Below, piece by piece: positions 60,760 to 64,000 of a stretch of DNA of 64,000 nucleotides; the stretch's first letter is position 1; each line of letters opens with the position of its first letter. The position numbers were made by a program, and so were the translations under genes. This DNA comes from Augochlora pura (taxonomy: Eukaryota; Arthropoda; Insecta; Hymenoptera; Halictidae), in the NCBI RefSeq assembly GCF_028453695.1, contig NC_135775.1, positions 6,526,046 to 6,590,045 of the forward strand. Direction: 5' to 3'. Below the pieces are notes generated by a model. The model was given only the letters and a program-made list of their open reading frames with translations. It did not search any database and was not told the DNA's origin.

Positions 60760-61700
60760 TGTCCGGTTTTAGGTTTGCACTGTCAGAAATCCGTGAAGAG
60801 ACCGGGGACAGGCAAAGGGACCCCGGTATGTAAGATCGACGGCGACCACCAGAAGAGCGGGATGGACGCCTGCTCCTTCGGGCGGTCTAGTGCGGCCCGT
60901 GTCCGCCTTGAAAGTTCTCCATCGACGTGGTAACAGGGTATCCTGGAAGTTATAGCTGCTCGACAACAGCTTCTTCCGGGCGTTTCCTCTCAGTCCATCG
61001 GTGCCGCGATACCACCACCGCACAGTAGCGAAACCGGAACGATCCAACCCCCCCGGCTTATATCGTGGGATGTCCTCTTCGCGGTTGGACGTCGCTCGTG
61101 CGTCACCGGTCCCTGTTCAGTGCCCCGATGTCTCACTCGGCGAGTCCGCGACACGACCGCCACCACGTCCACCGAATTCCGTTGGGCCCCGACGAGGACG
61201 AAGCGACGATAACGACGTCGGGGTGGACGCGTCTTGACACCCCGTGCACCGGCTTGTCAGGACTCGTTCGAACCCTCTTTGTTCCACCCTTATCGGCGAT
61301 GATACCCGCTCGCTTCTCGGTCCTTTTTCCCCGTTCACGATTCAGCCTTCCGGGTGAAGGCAGACGCGAAAATCCTGTCGAGAAGAATTTTCTCGTAGAC
61401 GATCCCGCCGCGGGTGGGTAGCGCCGCGGCGCCCCGGGATCAATAAAACGACCGCCCGGCCGTCGCCTTTCCTAGGTCCTGCCTGCCTGCCTGCCGTGAT
61501 CTCCCGTTTGCTCGACGCCGGACGTCGCGACGCGTACCCTCCCCCGTCTCCTCAACCCCTCCCGCCAGGCAACCCCCCACTCGCATAAGCGGCTCGGAAA
61601 CGAAGGGTTGCATCGGGCAGGCGCGATCTCTCGTCGCGCACGCCCCCTCGCGGTCTATCCCCACGAGCCTGCGCAGGTCGATTATCGACGCGATTCCTCC
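60760..61700. promoter_or_regulatory. GC/CpG-dense block upstream of the 60.7-kb first exon
   Basis: The most GC-rich and CpG-dense stretch of the window, immediately upstream (minus strand) of the candidate exon at 60,650-60,742, and followed by a pyrimidine tract. Likely promoter and 5' UTR of the longest MCT-B isoform (inference from position and composition; no TATA box assigned). Confidence 0.35.
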
Positions 61701-61739
61701 GCGTCGGTATTACCATGCGTCTATAACTATCCCTGACTA

Positions 61740-61820
61740 TCCCTCCAACCGTCCTTCATCCTTCCACCTCCTCTTCCTCTTCTTCTTCCACTTCCTCTCT
61801 CTCTTCCTTCTCCTTCCAAC
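61740..61820. repeat. Pyrimidine-rich (CCTCTT)n-like tract
   Basis: About 80 bp composed almost only of C and T on the plus strand, next to the GC-rich promoter-like block upstream of the 60.7-kb candidate exon. Confidence 0.7.
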
Positions 61821-63404
61821 CGCGCCGTTCATTTACGATTCTGTTTGTCTCTGTATTGCGGAATAATGAAACAGCCCGACACCGGTTCACACCTCGCTGC
61901 CTCTATCGATGCCGACCTGGTTGATTAAAAACATACCGAACCCCTGCGTGATACCACACGATGCCCTTTCCAACGTACTTCCGCCATGGTTGGGTCCATG
62001 TTCATGTGTATGAGAAACCATTGTTAAAATCTTGCTTGACCAAACGATGGTCACCGAACAGAAGGAATGAAACGAATATATTATTTCACTATTATCGGAT
62101 ATTATAGCGTATCGGTTAAACACACATGCTGGATTTTCTTTTCAATTTTTATTATTACCTCAAGTATTCACTACACTGTTATGAATCGTTATCGAATCGC
62201 TCGAGTACCAGTAATCAAAGTTTCGAAATTTCTCCAGAATTGGAAGTATCTTAAAGTAATAAGTAACAAATAATTATGAGGCTAGTTTTGATACGAACTT
62301 TGTTGAAACATTTTAATCAAAGAAATTAATATAAAAATATTTGATATAATTGACACTTTACTTAGCAGATACCTGTTAATATACTATCTAGTAAAAAAAA
62401 CTAAAATATTAGGAATGAATCGTTGATGATTAACTTGCTTATTTTGTTAAGTATGAATATTAATTAACTTCTGAAAGGTAAAGTGTTAACAAAACATTTG
62501 CCACAGCTTGACTCGAAGCCAACGTTGCTTGAAACTATTCTTGTTTTTTGCGTCAGGTGCAGAGATCGATCCAAAAATTTCAAGTTTATTATACATGAAA
62601 ATTTACAGGTCAATTAAGTTGAAAGTTACGAACGTCTGTTGCCTTTCAATGGTTCCGCAGGTATAATTTATTCATGCCGGTAATTGCGGGTTTGGCAGAA
62701 CGGTAGATCGGCGTAATGTCGAAACAGCGAAATGTACGCGTGCACGTGCATACGTTGGGGTTGTGGCTCAGAAACCAGTTACCGCAGTGTTCGTTGTTGT
62801 GGCATTGCCGCAACCTTCGAGTCCCGAAGGCCGCTACTGCACAGTGAAATTTAGAGTAACGTGTCGAGCGTTTCTAATGCAATTTTCTAACGATGCATTC
62901 CGTGCACAATTGTTTTCGTTGCGATATAACTACAGCTGCTCCGACGAAAGAAACAAATAGCGTAGAACGGAATGTTCTTTAGACATCGATAGGCTCGTTG
63001 CTCGACAAACACAAAAGCACAGAAACAACTGTTTAATTGCACAGGAAATATTTATGCGTTTGATTGCATTTTGCTGCACAAGTTTTCAGTGTAATCGATT
63101 CGGCGCTACTCCATACACCGTTCTACACAATTGCTTTTATTTTATAGCTGCATAAAGAGAGGATCGATATTCGACAGTTCTCGGGCCAGTCACGAACATG
63201 TTCCAAGGATATCCTGATGTTTGACATAGCCGCAATTGCGGCTCGGCATAACGTGTTGCTTCGCGCGAAAACACACGATAACATTCTACGAATATAAGTA
63301 TTATCATCGCTGTACCGTTGGAATGCAATTAAAAGCGCTCTCACTCGGTGGGTCATACTTCTAATTTACGAAAATCCAGATACAGTCTGACTGCCGGTTC
63401 AATT

Positions 63405-63720
63405 CTAGCTTAGGTATTTCTCCGAGTTCCGTAAGTTGTTTATAACTTTCTCCGCGAAGCTGCTCATCTCGTTCTTGCTCGCAACTGCAATATCTTCTAT
63501 TTTGTCAATTGGCAGACTCGAAATCAAGTCTCGTATGTATTTCGGATCAGTTAGACCATATGTGATGGAGATCAATACACGCAGGCACAGCAACTGTACC
63601 TCATCCGGTAGAGAATCGTTCCTCAAGTAATAGTTCAACGCGTCTCCTATTCGAGAATCAAACAGATGCAACAAACCGGTTGCATTCATACTAACGTTGT
63701 ACAACGTCATCAACATCAAT
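63405..63720 (-). CDS. 3'-terminal exon of an unidentified helical-repeat-like protein (partial gene)
   Basis: Acceptor GCTTTTTCCAG|A, then an open frame of 104 residues to TAG at 63,405-63,407: LMLMTLYNVSMNATGLLHLF, DSRIGDALNYYLRNDSLPDE, VQLLCLRVLISITYGLTDPK, and a C-terminus with IDKIEDIAVASKNEMSSFAE. The alternation of leucine-rich amphipathic helices with short turns (LYNVS..., LRVLISITYG...) resembles armadillo/HEAT-type repeats. I do not recognise the family. The exon starts with one base completing a codon from the preceding exon. The gene runs off the right edge of the window. Confidence 0.72.
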
Positions 63721-63849
63721 CTGGAAAAAGCACGTTGCAGTCAGAAAAAAGTAAAAATGGGGGGGGCTATTGTAGTAGTTACAAAGATGTTTGGCTCAGC
63801 AAGGTCACCCCCACCATAGCACTGAGTCACCCATTTGTTCCATCCCCAC

Positions 63850-63959
63850 TCTCCATCTCCCGAGCTATTAGAACCACCCACTGATACAACAAAATATTCT
63901 ACACGGTCAAGGTCATTACCATTTGCATTTAATAGATGTATGTTCAGTACACCCATACC
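63850..63959 (-). CDS. Possible upstream exon of the same right-edge gene
   Basis: A good acceptor (GTTTTTAG|GGT) opens a frame GMGVLNIHLLNANGNDLDRV, EYFVVSVGGSNSSGDGE. The only donor in the phase needed by the next exon is a weak GGAGA|GTGGGG at 63,850; the frame otherwise stays open to 63,741. Exon identity is plausible but not secure. Confidence 0.3.
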
Positions 63960-64000
63960 CTAAAAACATCCAACGAAAAGTCTATTTTGAATTTAATAAT

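Larger units (their letters stand above)
45200..63400. other. MCT-B 5' intron and upstream spacer
   Basis: Apart from the candidate first exons, no convincing coding sequence. CpG-rich promoter-like DNA lies at 47.2-48.3, 56.5-57.0, 58.0-58.6 and 60.7-61.7 kb; the last contains the densest GC of the window. Plus-strand frames at 54,325-55,011, 59,155-59,439 and 59,606-59,887 are unsupported. Confidence 0.5.

Overview
This is an insect nuclear genome window, probably hymenopteran (bee, wasp or ant). The signs are AT-rich introns and spacers broken by short CpG-dense stretches, small exons with GTAAGT-type donors, many degenerate short repeats, and no bacterial gene packing. The species call is inference; the eukaryotic, intron-rich nature is seen directly.

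The coding content is dominated by two paralogous SLC16 (monocarboxylate transporter, MCT) genes, head-to-tail on the minus strand. The downstream copy (MCT-A) has 11 coding exons between 13,639 and 3,014 that join in phase into a 671-residue protein. The upstream copy (MCT-B) has a ten-exon body between 45,112 and 42,044 coding 783 residues, preceded by alternative upstream first exons. Three mini-exons with an ATG and a phase-0 donor lie 6 to 16 kb upstream (51.3, 58.0 and 60.7 kb), each able to give a different N-terminus. Both proteins carry the MCT signatures (PPDGGWGW or PPPPDGGYGW before TM1; the YFE..R..ATGIAVCGSG motif at TM5), and both have Asn where MCT1-type carriers have the TM8 Asp.

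Layout: 1-2.5 kb spacer; 3.0-13.7 kb MCT-A; 13.7-39.2 kb non-coding (candidate 5' UTR and promoter DNA of MCT-A, a piggyBac-like MITE, a long hairpin, degenerate tandem repeats); about 39.2-42.04 kb probable long structured 3' UTR of MCT-B; 42.04-45.11 kb MCT-B body; 45.1-62 kb its 5' intron with alternative first exons and CpG-rich promoter-like DNA; 63.4-64 kb the 3' end of an unidentified helical-repeat-like gene, also on the minus strand and running off the window.

I found no convincing plus-strand gene, tRNA, rRNA, CRISPR array or intact transposon. Most long open frames in the GC-richer patches lack splice context and family features. The most unusual items are the multi-promoter organisation of MCT-B, the ~175-nt near-continuous hairpin at 34.6-34.8 kb, the paired structures in the MCT-B 3' UTR, and a recurring short palindrome. 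I did not find evidence for a wholly new multi-gene system.
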